Below are positions 1-7,169 of a stretch of DNA of 34,221 nt, piece by piece (position 1 is the stretch's first letter; the number at the start of each line of letters is the position of its first letter). The translations under genes and the position numbers were made by a program. Below the pieces are notes generated by a model that made no database searches, was not told the DNA's origin, and saw only the letters and a list, made by a program, of their open reading frames with translations. The DNA comes from GH45 sp046704385 (GTDB lineage Bacteria > Bacteroidota > Bacteroidia > Bacteroidales > SZUA-534): the NCBI GenBank assembly GCA_046704385.1, contig JBJKSB010000010.1, positions 1 to 34,221 on the forward strand, written 5' to 3'.

Positions 1-1
1 A

Positions 2-154
2 TGGGTGATATTTGTTTTCCGTGCTATTGGAAGAAGTCCAGATTATCAATTAAATCGAAATCCACAAGCCCAATTTTACAATAAAATTTTAAGAAAATTA
101 GACCTGCGGATTTTAGGTTTGAGTCGCGCCCCGATTCGATGTAAAATATTGTGA
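2..154 (+). CDS. possible 3' end of an unidentified gene
   Basis: An open frame enters from the left edge and runs 50 codons to a TGA at 152-154, ending in a basic tail (RAPIRCKIL). It would be convergent with the regulator that ends at 195. I do not recognise the family. Fifty codons without a stop in AT-rich DNA can occur by chance, so this may simply be noncoding sequence. The sequence to the left of the window would settle it. Confidence 0.25.
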   Translation, partial: WVIFVFRAIGRSPDYQLNRNPQAQFYNKILRKLDLRILGLSRAPIRCKIL

Positions 155-194
155 AAGTGCAAGCTTGACTTGACACCCGTTTTATTGATTTCTG

Positions 195-521
195 TTAACA
201 TTGATTATCCATACAAAATGATTCTTCTACAAAAAAATCATTAAAAAGCATTTTGAACTTTTTAATGGTTGAACCGCATAAGCAGTAATTGATTTTAAGA
301 CCTTCCACTTCACCGTGAATCAAACCGGCATTTTTCAATTCCTTTAAATGTTGTGAAACCGTTGTGCGGCTTAAAGGTAATTGGTCGGAAATATCACCGG
401 AAATGCAGGTTTTTGTGTCAGCCAGGTACTTTAAAATGGCCAGCCGGGCAGGATGAGAAATGACTTTGGCGAACTGAGCCAGTTCCTGCAACTCATCCTC
501 AAATATTTCCCGTTTATCCAT
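195..521 (-). CDS. ArsR/SmtB-family transcriptional repressor (second paralogue)
   Basis: This is a small winged-helix repressor of 108 residues from the chosen start. The recognition helix region reads SRTTVSQHLKELKNAGLI (about residues 51-68). Cys39 (KTCISGD) and Cys80 (NYC) fall at the same places as Cys residues in the paralogue at 5958-6257, as expected for a thiol-based metal or metalloid sensor. A C-terminal CMDNQC pair is extra. The frame is open to an ATG at 560, but I prefer the ATG at 521: the protein then aligns from its first residues with the paralogue, and the upstream ATG lies inside the operator and promoter. By family knowledge it represses in the apo form and leaves DNA on binding As(III), Sb(III) or a divalent metal. 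The inducer here is inferred, with arsenic or zinc both plausible given the neighbouring CDF transporter. Confidence 0.85.
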   Translation of the reverse strand: MDKREIFEDELQELAQFAKVISHPARLAILKYLADTKTCISGDISDQLPLSRTTVSQHLKELKNAGLIHGEVEGLKINYCLCGSTIKKFKMLFNDFFVEESFCMDNQC

Positions 522-540
522 CTGTAATTTTTTATTTTGT

Positions 541-560
541 ATGTCGCAAACATACGACAT
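541..560 (-). promoter_or_regulatory. predicted operator of the 195-521 ArsR regulator (ATGTCG-N8-CGACAT)
   Basis: A perfect inverted repeat has 6-base arms, ATGTCG and CGACAT, around an 8-base spacer. A further TTTGTATGTC half-site copy lies at 563-572, matching 537-546. The repeat lies just upstream of the preferred start of the adjacent regulator, so autorepression is the obvious reading. The core TCG-N8-CGA is shared with the operators at 5923 and 6261. Confidence 0.7.
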
Positions 561-575
561 AATTTGTATGTCAAA
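547..575 (-). promoter_or_regulatory. Bacteroidota-type promoter of the ArsR gene ending at 195
   Basis: On the minus strand, TATGTTTG (547-554) fits the TAnnTTTG -7 element and TTTG (572-575) fits the -33 element, with 17 bases between them. The -7 box fills exactly the spacer of the 541-560 inverted repeat. Transcription would begin near 540, which places the ATG at 521 in the message and leaves the ATG at 560 upstream of it. Confidence 0.6.
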
Positions 576-604
576 AAGATTTCAAGATTAATTAATTGTT
601 AATT

Positions 605-1495
605 TTAATTTATAATTTGTTTATTATCTGAAATTGAAAATTCAGGTTGGATGGTAACATGTTCTATTTTATGCTGGTCAAGAATTTCTTTCATTTTTGT
701 TAAAATTATTTCAAAATCGCTCATTTTGATATCATTATTCAAATCAACGTGAGACTCAAACATAATGTCATGTTCGTTAATTTGCCATACATGTACATGA
801 TGAATGTTTTTTACACCCGATAATTGTTCCAATTGCTTAACAATTAATTCGATATTAATATTTTCAGGGGTGAACTGCATAAAAATCTTTAACGATGTTT
901 TAAGAATGCCCCAGGAGGTATACAAAAGATAAATAGCTATCAGAACTGAAAAAATTGCATCAATATGGTACCAATGCAAGTATTTCATTGCCAATCCACC
1001 CAGTAGTACAGCAACTGATGTAAGCATATCGCTAAAAAGGTGTAAGTAAGTCGATTTTATGTTAATGTTATCGTGGGCATCTTTACGGATAAAAAGCACG
1101 CTTGCTCCATTCACAATAATACTTAAAAGTGCCAGCCAGATTACCCATTCTGAGTTTATATTAACTTGATTTTGGATGCGATGAATTCCTTCTATAAGGA
1201 TAAGTAATGACAAACCTGCCAACGTTGCTGAGTTGACAAATGCTGCCAGTATCTCGGAACGTTTAAATCCGTAGGTTCGTTCCGGTGTAGCTTCTCTATG
1301 GGTTAGTTTGCCGGCAATATAACTGATAACCAAGGATAAAACATCGCTAAAATTGTGAACGGCATCGCTTAACAACGACATACTACCCGAAAAAACACCA
1401 CCTATAGCTTCAGCCATTGTAATAATCACATTTAGCAGGATTGTCCAACCCAGGTTTTTCCCATTAGCATTATGGTGATGGTATTCGTGTCCCAT
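605..1495 (-). CDS. CDF-family zinc/divalent cation efflux transporter
   Basis: This 296-residue cation diffusion facilitator resembles ZitB/CzcD. It exports Zn(II) or similar ions from the cytoplasm by proton antiport. The protein begins with a His-rich stretch (MGHEYHHHNANG) and has about six membrane segments. His47/Asp51 (DAVHNFSD) and His152/Asp156 (HLFSD) form the HD-HD transport site that in this family goes with zinc selectivity. A cytoplasmic C-terminal domain follows (about 210-285, with HHVHVW at 232-237). Its stop is 44 bases upstream of the first possible start of the ArsR paralogue, on the same strand. A -7-like TATTTTTG lies at 1640-1647 on the minus strand, and an inverted repeat lies at 1546-1567. 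Metal specificity is inferred from the motif only. Confidence 0.92.
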   Translation of the reverse strand: MGHEYHHHNANGKNLGWTILLNVIITMAEAIGGVFSGSMSLLSDAVHNFSDVLSLVISYIAGKLTHREATPERTYGFKRSEILAAFVNSATLAGLSLLILIEGIHRIQNQVNINSEWVIWLALLSIIVNGASVLFIRKDAHDNINIKSTYLHLFSDMLTSVAVLLGGLAMKYLHWYHIDAIFSVLIAIYLLYTSWGILKTSLKIFMQFTPENINIELIVKQLEQLSGVKNIHHVHVWQINEHDIMFESHVDLNNDIKMSDFEIILTKMKEILDQHKIEHVTIQPEFSISDNKQIIN

Positions 1496-1545
1496 ATTAT
1501 ATAATTTTTGTTATCATCTGGTTTTTTGATGATTTGGCATTCAAA

Positions 1546-1567
1546 TTTCACCTTTTTATTTGTGAAA
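1546..1567 (-). repeat. inverted repeat upstream of the CDF gene (TTTCAC-N10-GTGAAA)
   Basis: Perfect 6-base arms TTTCAC (1546-1551) and GTGAAA (1562-1567) flank a 10-base spacer. The octamer CAAATTTC also occurs as a direct repeat at 1542-1549 and 1570-1577. It lies about 50-70 bases upstream of the transporter start, where a repressor could act. It does not match the ArsR operators in this window. Confidence 0.35.
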
Positions 1568-1707
1568 CTCAAATTTCTGATCGGAATGTAGAAGAGATAA
1601 AATAGGTTTCAAAGTAGTGGCTGTACGTAAATTTCTGAGCAAAAATACAAACGCTGAAACAAATAAAATTCACTTAAACTACTTTTCTGTGATTGTTGTA
1701 CTCTAAA

Positions 1708-2184
1708 CTATTTAAATCCGTAAGCATAGTTAAATTCTTTCCTCAATTCATCAAATGAATAAAATCCGGTATGTTTGAAGAATTTTTTTCCTTCTTTGTT
1801 TAGCAATATTTGTGTGGGGATAACCGAAATTCCGTAGTAATTCATCAGCATTTGACTTTCAGGTTTCAGAATATTAAGAAAAACCACATTTACTTTTTCG
1901 GGATATTTTGACCTGACTTCTTCCATTACTTTTTCCATTTTTCGACAGGCTACGCAACTGGTAGCCCCAAATTCAAGAAAAGTAAGCTGGTAGTTTAACC
2001 CGTTTGTTGAATAATTGTAGGCAGAGTCAATGTAAGCAGCTCCATTATTAATAATTTCAGGAGCTGCATTTTTTACCATCGTATTCGAGATGTACTGGTT
2101 TAGCTTATCTTTTGAAGCAAAGCCTATGATAATAAACAACAATAAGCTGATAAAAACGAACCAGGGTAATATTTTCTTAATCAT
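1708..2184 (-). CDS. membrane-anchored thioredoxin-fold protein
   Basis: This 158-residue protein has an N-terminal hydrophobic anchor (residues 7-22) and then a thioredoxin domain. The active site is Cys77-Val-Ala-Cys80 (GATSCVACRKME), with the cis-proline at VIPT (Pro123). The domain should therefore face the periplasm. It starts right after the stop of the ProC-like gene (stop 2185-2187, ATG at 2184), so the two are co-translated. In this cluster it may supply electrons to, or receive them from, the CcdA/ArsG-like membrane protein at 4481-5182. That partnership is inferred from context. Confidence 0.85.
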   Translation of the reverse strand: MIKKILPWFVFISLLLFIIIGFASKDKLNQYISNTMVKNAAPEIINNGAAYIDSAYNYSTNGLNYQLTFLEFGATSCVACRKMEKVMEEVRSKYPEKVNVVFLNILKPESQMLMNYYGISVIPTQILLNKEGKKFFKHTGFYSFDELRKEFNYAYGFK

Positions 2185-2958
2185 TTAGGGTTTAATTTTT
2201 TCAAATAGTCCCAGTAATTTGGTATTCAGAATTTCTTTGATTTCGGCTTCGTTTTCCCCGATGGGTTTCACCGGAATTAAGTCGGTAGTTTCAGAATAGC
2301 TGAGGCCGGAATTATACATTAAATCCAACGAGGCTTTTAAGGTTTCATAAATCGTTTTCCGGCTTTCATCTTTGGTTAATCCCATTTTCTGGGAAATTAG
2401 TTCCATTTCGCCCCACTGAAACCAAAAATAAGTGGGTAACATGGCTGATGCAATGGCATAGGATTCCAGTTTAGGTTCAGCGGTTTCGAAGGTAGTTCCC
2501 AGGGTCTTTAAAACTTCCATTACCGAATTCTTTTCTGATGCTTCGATGGTTTCTGCAAAGCAAACCGGATTAAACCCAAGGTTAACAAACGAAGTGGCAT
2601 TGGGTATCATTCGGGCAATTCTTGGATTACCTGTAAGATCAGAAAGCTTTTGGATACTGATTTTAGGAGCAAGCGAAATGATCAGCGTATTTTTGCTAAA
2701 AGCATCCTTTAGTTTCGAAAGGGTTTCGCCCACTACAGGGGGGTGTAGCGCAATAAAAACCACATCATTTGCAGCTGCTTCTTCAGGCGATGATGCAGTT
2801 TTAATTTTAGGAAACTCGTTTTTTAGCTTCCCCAGAATCTCATTATTGGTATCAAATACCATAATTGATGGGAATTCAATGTTCTTGTTTTTAAATCCGT
2901 AAAGGAAGATCCGGGTGATTCTCCCTCCACCGATAAAGCCAAGTGATTTCGTTTTCAT
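2185..2958 (-). CDS. ProC-like NAD(P)-dependent oxidoreductase
   Basis: The 257-residue protein has an N-terminal Rossmann motif, GFIGGGRI (7-14), a second-strand acidic residue (VFDTNN, Asp36) and the RMIPN segment (117-121) found in pyrroline-5-carboxylate reductases. The C-terminal dimerisation half (160-257) is helical but lacks the clear ProC signature. It may act on a substrate other than pyrroline-5-carboxylate. The gene sits between DUF2798 (60-base gap) and the anchored thioredoxin (no gap) within the arsenic-type operon, which is not where proline biosynthesis genes usually lie. Function is unresolved. Confidence 0.75.
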   Translation of the reverse strand: MKTKSLGFIGGGRITRIFLYGFKNKNIEFPSIMVFDTNNEILGKLKNEFPKIKTASSPEEAAANDVVFIALHPPVVGETLSKLKDAFSKNTLIISLAPKISIQKLSDLTGNPRIARMIPNATSFVNLGFNPVCFAETIEASEKNSVMEVLKTLGTTFETAEPKLESYAIASAMLPTYFWFQWGEMELISQKMGLTKDESRKTIYETLKASLDLMYNSGLSYSETTDLIPVKPIGENEAEIKEILNTKLLGLFEKIKP

Positions 2959-3018
2959 AATGGTATGTTTTAATGGATTAATAAGAACATATAACCTTTC
3001 TCTTAAATCGAGTTCACA

Positions 3019-3234
3019 TTATTCTACATATTTAAATACGACTTTTCTGGTTACCGGCATTATTATGAGTACAGTTGGCAAGGCTACAAGGAATGATAGC
3101 ATCCAGCCTTTCAGCCATCTTTGCCATTCAAAAGCTGAATTTAAAAAGGCCATTACCAATGTTACTACCATGGTCATAAGTAATACCATTAAAGCCATGG
3201 AAATAAAATTTGCTTGTTTTTGTGTAAGTTTCAT
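3019..3234 (-). CDS. DUF2798 small membrane protein
   Basis: This 71-residue protein has two hydrophobic helices (about 10-32 and 44-62), matching the length and layout of DUF2798. The second helix carries the LVALPTVLIIMPVTRK segment typical of the family. The role is unknown. It lies in the same orientation as the permease upstream (153-base gap) and the ProC-like gene downstream, so it probably shares their transcript. Confidence 0.7.
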   Translation of the reverse strand: MKLTQKQANFISMALMVLLMTMVVTLVMAFLNSAFEWQRWLKGWMLSFLVALPTVLIIMPVTRKVVFKYVE

Positions 3235-3301
3235 AGTGCTAAAATTTAAATTTTTAATTATTTAATGTTTAGAATAAACTAATTCTTCCAACTATTTTGA
3301 A

Positions 3302-3329
3302 ATTTCTCATTTCGAACAAAGTGAGAAAT
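3302..3329. repeat. inverted repeat between the permease and DUF2798 genes
   Basis: ATTTCTCA (3302-3309) and TGAGAAAT (3322-3329) are perfect 8-base arms around 12 bases. No T-run follows on the minus strand. It could be an mRNA-processing or attenuating hairpin rather than a full terminator. Confidence 0.35.
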
Positions 3330-3387
3330 CTAAATTAATTTACTGGGCATAAGTGATTTTTTATTTATTAACATGTTGTTTTCAACC

Positions 3388-4431
3388 CTACATGATGTAG
3401 TTAAAAATGAACCCCACGATTACTATTCCTAAGGCAACAACGCCAACAAATGTTGCTATAAGCTGCCATTTCAGTACTTTTTTAAGAATAATGATTTCAG
3501 GTAACGACAAGGCGATTACCGACATCATAAAGGCCAGGGCAGTGCCCAGCGAAACACCTTTCTCGATAAGGACACTAACAATAGGAATAATTCCGGCTGC
3601 ATTCGAATACATGGGAACCCCGATTAAAATTGCCAGGGGAACTCCGTACCAATTTCCTTTGCCTAACAGTGCACCTAAAAAATCTTCGGGCACGTAACCA
3701 TGAGCCCCGGCACCAACGGCAATACCAATTATTATGTAAATCCATATTTTGCCTACAATTTCTTTTACCGCATCAAAACCATACTGAATACGATGGTAAA
3801 AACTGAGTTTGTCTTCGCCGGTATCATCAGCGTTGGATTTGATGGTGTACACCCAGTCAGCCACATATTTTTCAAGTTTTAACTTACCTAAAATCCAACC
3901 CGAAATAATGGCAATAGTTAAACCAGTGAAAACATAAATTAAGGCAGTTTTCCATCCAAACAATCCTACAAGCAAAACCACTGCCACTTCGTTAATCATA
4001 GGGGCGGCAATCAGGAATGAGAAAGTTACCCCGATGGGTATTCCGGCTTCAACAAACCCTAAAAACAAAGGGATAGCAGAACAGGAACAGAAAGGAGTTA
4101 CGATCCCTAGCATGGCTGCCATTATATTGCCCGTAAAAAGTGATTTGCCCTCAAGCAATTTGCGTGTTTTTTCTGTAGAGAAAAAGCTTCGGATAATACC
4201 GACTCCAAAAATGATCAAAACCAACAGCAGTAATACTTTTGGTACTTCAAAAATAAAGAAACGTAAAGTTTCTGTCAGGTGCTGGCCCGGTGTCAAACCA
4301 GCTACTTTATTGATTATAAAATCGGCAAAATGTTGCAGATTTATGTATATCAATATCCATACAGGTAACAGGGTTAACGGGATAAACCAGCCGTTGGTGT
4401 TTTTTTGTAATGTAATTACTCTTTCTTTCAT
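3388..4431 (-). CDS. CSC-motif permease (PF03773/ArsP-like)
   Basis: A 347-residue polytopic protein of the UPF0718/DUF318 permease family. The family includes ArsP, which exports trivalent organoarsenicals. The first half carries TPFCSCSAIPLFLGF with Cys115 and Cys117, the signature thiol pair. The second half carries the pseudo-repeat GVPMYSNAAGIIPI. About eight to nine membrane spans are evident. It follows the arsG-like gene by 49 bases on the same strand. Organoarsenical or As(III) efflux is inferred from the neighbours, and other soft-metal substrates are possible. Confidence 0.85.
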   Translation of the reverse strand: MKERVITLQKNTNGWFIPLTLLPVWILIYINLQHFADFIINKVAGLTPGQHLTETLRFFIFEVPKVLLLLVLIIFGVGIIRSFFSTEKTRKLLEGKSLFTGNIMAAMLGIVTPFCSCSAIPLFLGFVEAGIPIGVTFSFLIAAPMINEVAVVLLVGLFGWKTALIYVFTGLTIAIISGWILGKLKLEKYVADWVYTIKSNADDTGEDKLSFYHRIQYGFDAVKEIVGKIWIYIIIGIAVGAGAHGYVPEDFLGALLGKGNWYGVPLAILIGVPMYSNAAGIIPIVSVLIEKGVSLGTALAFMMSVIALSLPEIIILKKVLKWQLIATFVGVVALGIVIVGFIFNYIM

Positions 4432-4480
4432 GTTGTTATTAAATCCGTTCTCCTTGAATCGAGTATTTTTTGAAAAATAT

Positions 4481-5182
4481 TTATGGCCAGAATATTATAT
4501 AGCTTTGGTATATACCAATAATAATAAAAATGCCGGCCATGGCTCTGCGAAACCAAAGTTCAAAAACTTTTATGTTTTTATACAGGTTCCCGATTGATCC
4601 CATGCTAAAAGCGATAAGCCAGGCAAAAATAATGACCGGAATTCCCGTAGCGATAGCGAATGATATGGGTAAAAACAAGCCACCAACACTTGTTACAGTC
4701 ATGGGAATCAACATACCGAAATACAATACACCGCTGTACGGACAAAAGGCCAGGGCAAATACAATTCCCAACAAGAGTACTCCCCAGAAGCCCCGGTTTT
4801 TTCGGTCTTCCATTTTTGCGGTAAGGAATCCTGTTCCCGGAATTTGCAACTTAAGTATGCCCAGCATAAATAAGCCAATAATAATTAATAGCGGGCCAAT
4901 GAGTTTCTCGCCCCACACTTGCAGGACACCTGAAATTTTAAACTGACTTGCTCCGAAAAAGAAAATCAAACCAATACTTGTATAGGTAATGGCCCGGCCA
5001 CTTATGTAAATTAGGCCGTTTATAAATACTCTTTTCCGGTTATCAATATCCTGACTGAGGTATCCAATGGCCGTAATATTTGTGGCAAGCGGGCAGGGGC
5101 TTATAGCGGTCATTAGTCCCAGCAGAAATGCCGAAAGTATTGGAAGATGTGATGTTTCAAAAATGTTTTGTAATACTTCCAT
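4481..5182 (-). CDS. arsG: ArsG/CcdA-family transmembrane protein
   Basis: The 233-residue membrane protein has six predicted helices and the paired cysteines of the CcdA/DsbD fold: Cys30 in SPCPLATN and Cys147 in AFCPYSG. Such proteins pass electrons from cytoplasmic thioredoxin across the membrane. ArsG-type relatives have been linked to efflux of aromatic trivalent arsenicals. It is 3 bases downstream of the ArsF-like gene and in tight order with the small thioredoxin, matching an arsEFG arrangement. The ArsG name rests on this order as much as on sequence. A plain thiol-disulfide transporter is the alternative. Confidence 0.75.
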   Translation of the reverse strand: MEVLQNIFETSHLPILSAFLLGLMTAISPCPLATNITAIGYLSQDIDNRKRVFINGLIYISGRAITYTSIGLIFFFGASQFKISGVLQVWGEKLIGPLLIIIGLFMLGILKLQIPGTGFLTAKMEDRKNRGFWGVLLLGIVFALAFCPYSGVLYFGMLIPMTVTSVGGLFLPISFAIATGIPVIIFAWLIAFSMGSIGNLYKNIKVFELWFRRAMAGIFIIIGIYQSYIIFWP

Positions 5183-5185
5183 GCT

Positions 5186-5620
5186 TCAAATAAGCGAGTC
5201 AACCGTCGATTTAATAAGCGATTTTAATTTGTCAGGATTGGTACGGGCATTCATAAATGCTTCGTTGGTCAGGTCAATAACCTTGTCGCCTTTTATGATT
5301 AATAGTGTCTGTCCACTGATTTTGTATTTTTCAATTAGTGGATTTTCCTTATCTTCCTCAATATTTATAGACTGGAAGGCGATTTTGTTACCATATAATT
5401 CTTTAAGGGCATCGCCGGTAACTTTCTCAACTGCCTGGCAGGTAACGCACCTGTGGGTTAAGTGAAAATAGTAAGCCTGAACTTCGCTATTATTTTGAAC
5501 TTGTTCAGAATTTGCCTGATTTTTATCGGTATTGGCGATAGTATTGTTGCACCTTGGTGCGCCTACAAGTATTATCACTGATAATAATACTATGCTTAAA
5601 GTACTGATGATTTTTTTCAT
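5186..5620 (-). CDS. arsF: ArsF-like exported thiol protein
   Basis: This 144-residue protein has an N-terminal hydrophobic export or anchor sequence (1-21), an Asn/Gln-rich linker, then a thioredoxin-like domain with Cys58-Val-Thr-Cys61 (HRCVTCQAVE). Cys24 (APRCN) follows the hydrophobic stretch but does not make a good lipobox. ArsF-type proteins are reported as partners in nitro-aromatic arsenical reduction together with ArsE and ArsG. Here it lies between those two candidates with 10- and 3-base gaps, so co-translation is likely. Function is assigned by family resemblance and order. Confidence 0.7.
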   Translation of the reverse strand: MKKIISTLSIVLLSVIILVGAPRCNNTIANTDKNQANSEQVQNNSEVQAYYFHLTHRCVTCQAVEKVTGDALKELYGNKIAFQSINIEEDKENPLIEKYKISGQTLLIIKGDKVIDLTNEAFMNARTNPDKLKSLIKSTVDSLI

Positions 5621-5630
5621 AAACGTACAT

Positions 5631-5894
5631 TTATTGGGTTAATAAATCTTTAATCTCCAAAACGGAAGGAACCTTTCCTTTGACTACAACTTTTCCGTTT
5701 ATCACTAATGCAGGTGTTGTCATTACACCAAATTTCATAATCTCGGTAATTTCCTCAACTTTAATCACATCAACATCCAGTGAGAGCTGTTTTACTGCTT
5801 CCCGGGTGTGATCTTCAAGTGTTCTGCATCTGGCACAGCCGGTTCCCAGTATTTTTATTTCGGTCCGTGCCGGTTTTAAATTTGATAAGTCCAT
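5631..5894 (-). CDS. small cytoplasmic thioredoxin (ArsE-like position)
   Basis: An 87-residue thioredoxin/glutaredoxin-fold protein of the MTH895/redox-active-disulfide type. The active site is Cys20-Ala-Arg-Cys23 (LGTGCARCRTLE) and the cis-proline is in MTTPALVING (Pro61). It lacks a signal peptide and should be cytoplasmic, where it can charge the ArsG/CcdA-like membrane protein. An ArsR-type operator (5923-5940) sits 29 bases before its start, so it may have its own repressed promoter besides reading through from the regulator gene. Confidence 0.85.
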   Translation of the reverse strand: MDLSNLKPARTEIKILGTGCARCRTLEDHTREAVKQLSLDVDVIKVEEITEIMKFGVMTTPALVINGKVVVKGKVPSVLEIKDLLTQ

Positions 5895-5922
5895 ATTGAT
5901 TGATATTAAGAGTTAATTCGTA

Positions 5923-5940
5923 GTTCGCAAAACAACGAAC
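5923..5940 (-). promoter_or_regulatory. predicted ArsR operator, copy 1 (GTTCG-N8-CGAAC)
   Basis: Perfect 5-base arms GTTCG (5923-5927) and CGAAC (5936-5940) flank 8 bases. The spacer on the minus strand reads TTGTTTTG, one base from the TAnnTTTG -7 element. It lies between the regulator gene and the small thioredoxin gene. The same sequence and spacing recur at 6261-6278. Confidence 0.65.
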
Positions 5941-5957
5941 ATTAAGTTCAAATTTTT

Positions 5958-6257
5958 TTACATTTTTAAAAATTTCCGGAATAAGGTTTGAGCTTCGTTC
6001 CAGTTTTCTTTGTTAATACAGTATTTAACTTTTGGAGTTTCAATTTCGCCCTGTATTAATCCCGCTTCCTTTAGTTCCTTTAAATGTTGTGAAAGTGTTG
6101 ACTTTACAATGGGCAATTCGTCTGATAAATCACCGCTGTAACAACAGCTTTGTCGCGAAAGCAGTTCTAATACATACATTCGTATTGGATGCCCCATGGC
6201 CTTGGCATACCGGGCCATTTTTTTCAATTCTTCGGATATTACTTCTTTATCTGACAT
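5958..6257 (-). CDS. arsR: ArsR/SmtB-family transcriptional repressor
   Basis: A 99-residue winged-helix repressor that heads the arsenic-type gene cluster. The recognition helix region is KSTLSQHLKELKEAGLI (52-68). A vicinal Cys38-Cys39 pair (SCCYSGD) and Cys80 (KYC) form the likely three-thiol sensor site. The position differs from the ELCVCDL motif of classical plasmid ArsR. It is about half identical by eye to the regulator at 195-521. Matching operators upstream of itself and of the next gene imply autoregulation plus control of the resistance genes. As(III) as inducer is inferred from the downstream genes. Confidence 0.9.
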   Translation of the reverse strand: MSDKEVISEELKKMARYAKAMGHPIRMYVLELLSRQSCCYSGDLSDELPIVKSTLSQHLKELKEAGLIQGEIETPKVKYCINKENWNEAQTLFRKFLKM

Positions 6258-6260
6258 AAT

Positions 6261-6278
6261 GTTCGTAAAATACCGAAC
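6261..6278 (-). promoter_or_regulatory. predicted ArsR operator, copy 2 (GTTCG-N8-CGAAC)
   Basis: GTTCG (6261-6265) and CGAAC (6274-6278) flank 8 bases, in the same geometry as 5923-5940. It lies 3 bases before the regulator's ATG (6255-6257) and touches the -7 box at 6278-6285. A bound repressor would cover the transcription start. Confidence 0.7.
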
Positions 6279-6306
6279 AAAAGTATGGGTTTTTTATTAT
6301 AATCAA
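6278..6306 (-). promoter_or_regulatory. Bacteroidota-type promoter of the arsR cluster
   Basis: On the minus strand TACTTTTG (6278-6285) matches the -7 element TAnnTTTG, and TTG (6304-6306) is a -33 element 18 bases further upstream. The leader would be short and overlap the operator at 6261-6278. Confidence 0.6.
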
Positions 6307-6455
6307 TAATTTTTTCGCCACTATTTTATTTGATTTTTATTGATGCTTGCAATGATAAAAATTAATTAATTTGTAATCCCATATTTATTGCCGTTGAGAG
6401 TAATAAGTTTTTAACAAAATTTTTAAAATTTAAAACCAAAATATTATATGAAATT

Positions 6456-7169
6456 TTACTTAAGTTTCTTCAGGTTTAATATTCCGTCGCGGTAGTTTTT
6501 GCCAATAGGGATAGTAAACTTTTCGATTTTTATTTGGTGCACTTCAATGGTGTCGATATGTTTCATTGCAATTACGAACGATTTATGAACCCTGATAAAT
6601 TGTTGCGAGGGCAATAGGTCAATAGTATCCTGTAAGCTCATGTACGCACAAATTTTTTTATCGGGCAGTATAAAATTTACGTAATTTCCCATTGCTTCAA
6701 GGAACAGAATATCAGCTATTTCAACCCGGTGAGTTATGGTTCCGCTTTTAATATATATCGCCTCATCCTGAGTGCTATTATTAATAACAGCTGTTGGTTT
6801 TAGCGGGGTTTGTTTTAAATCATACAGTTGTTTGGCTTTGGTTGCTGCTTTTAAAAAGCGCTCAAATTCAATGGGTTTTAACAGATAATCGATTACGTCG
6901 AGCTCATAGCCCGAAAGAGCATATTCGGAATAAGCCGTTGTAAATATAACCATTGGGGGTGTTTTCAACGATTTCATAAGTTGAATCCCAGTCAATCCGG
7001 GCATATTGATGTCGAGAAAAATAAGGTCAGGTTTTTTTGTTAATATCGCGTTCATGGCTTGTACCGGGTCGCGGAACGAACCTTTTAAATCTATAAAAGC
7101 TGTTTTTTCAATATATGATTCAAGGATTTTTAGTGCCTGGGACTCATCGTCAATGATAAAACTATTCAT
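6456..7169 (-). CDS. LytTR-family response regulator
   Basis: A 237-residue regulator with an N-terminal receiver domain (1-115: acidic pocket Asp7/Asp8, phospho-acceptor Asp53 in FLDINMPG, Thr77/Thr78, Lys98 in LLKPIE) and a C-terminal LytTR DNA-binding domain (about 135-237, with FLEAMGNYVNF and FIRVHKSFVI). It overlaps the 3' end of the kinase gene by 8 bases, so the pair is translationally coupled. No target sites could be identified in the window. The divergent serine hydrolase gene at 8449 is a possible but unproven target. Confidence 0.93.
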   Translation of the reverse strand: MNSFIIDDESQALKILESYIEKTAFIDLKGSFRDPVQAMNAILTKKPDLIFLDINMPGLTGIQLMKSLKTPPMVIFTTAYSEYALSGYELDVIDYLLKPIEFERFLKAATKAKQLYDLKQTPLKPTAVINNSTQDEAIYIKSGTITHRVEIADILFLEAMGNYVNFILPDKKICAYMSLQDTIDLLPSQQFIRVHKSFVIAMKHIDTIEVHQIKIEKFTIPIGKNYRDGILNLKKLK

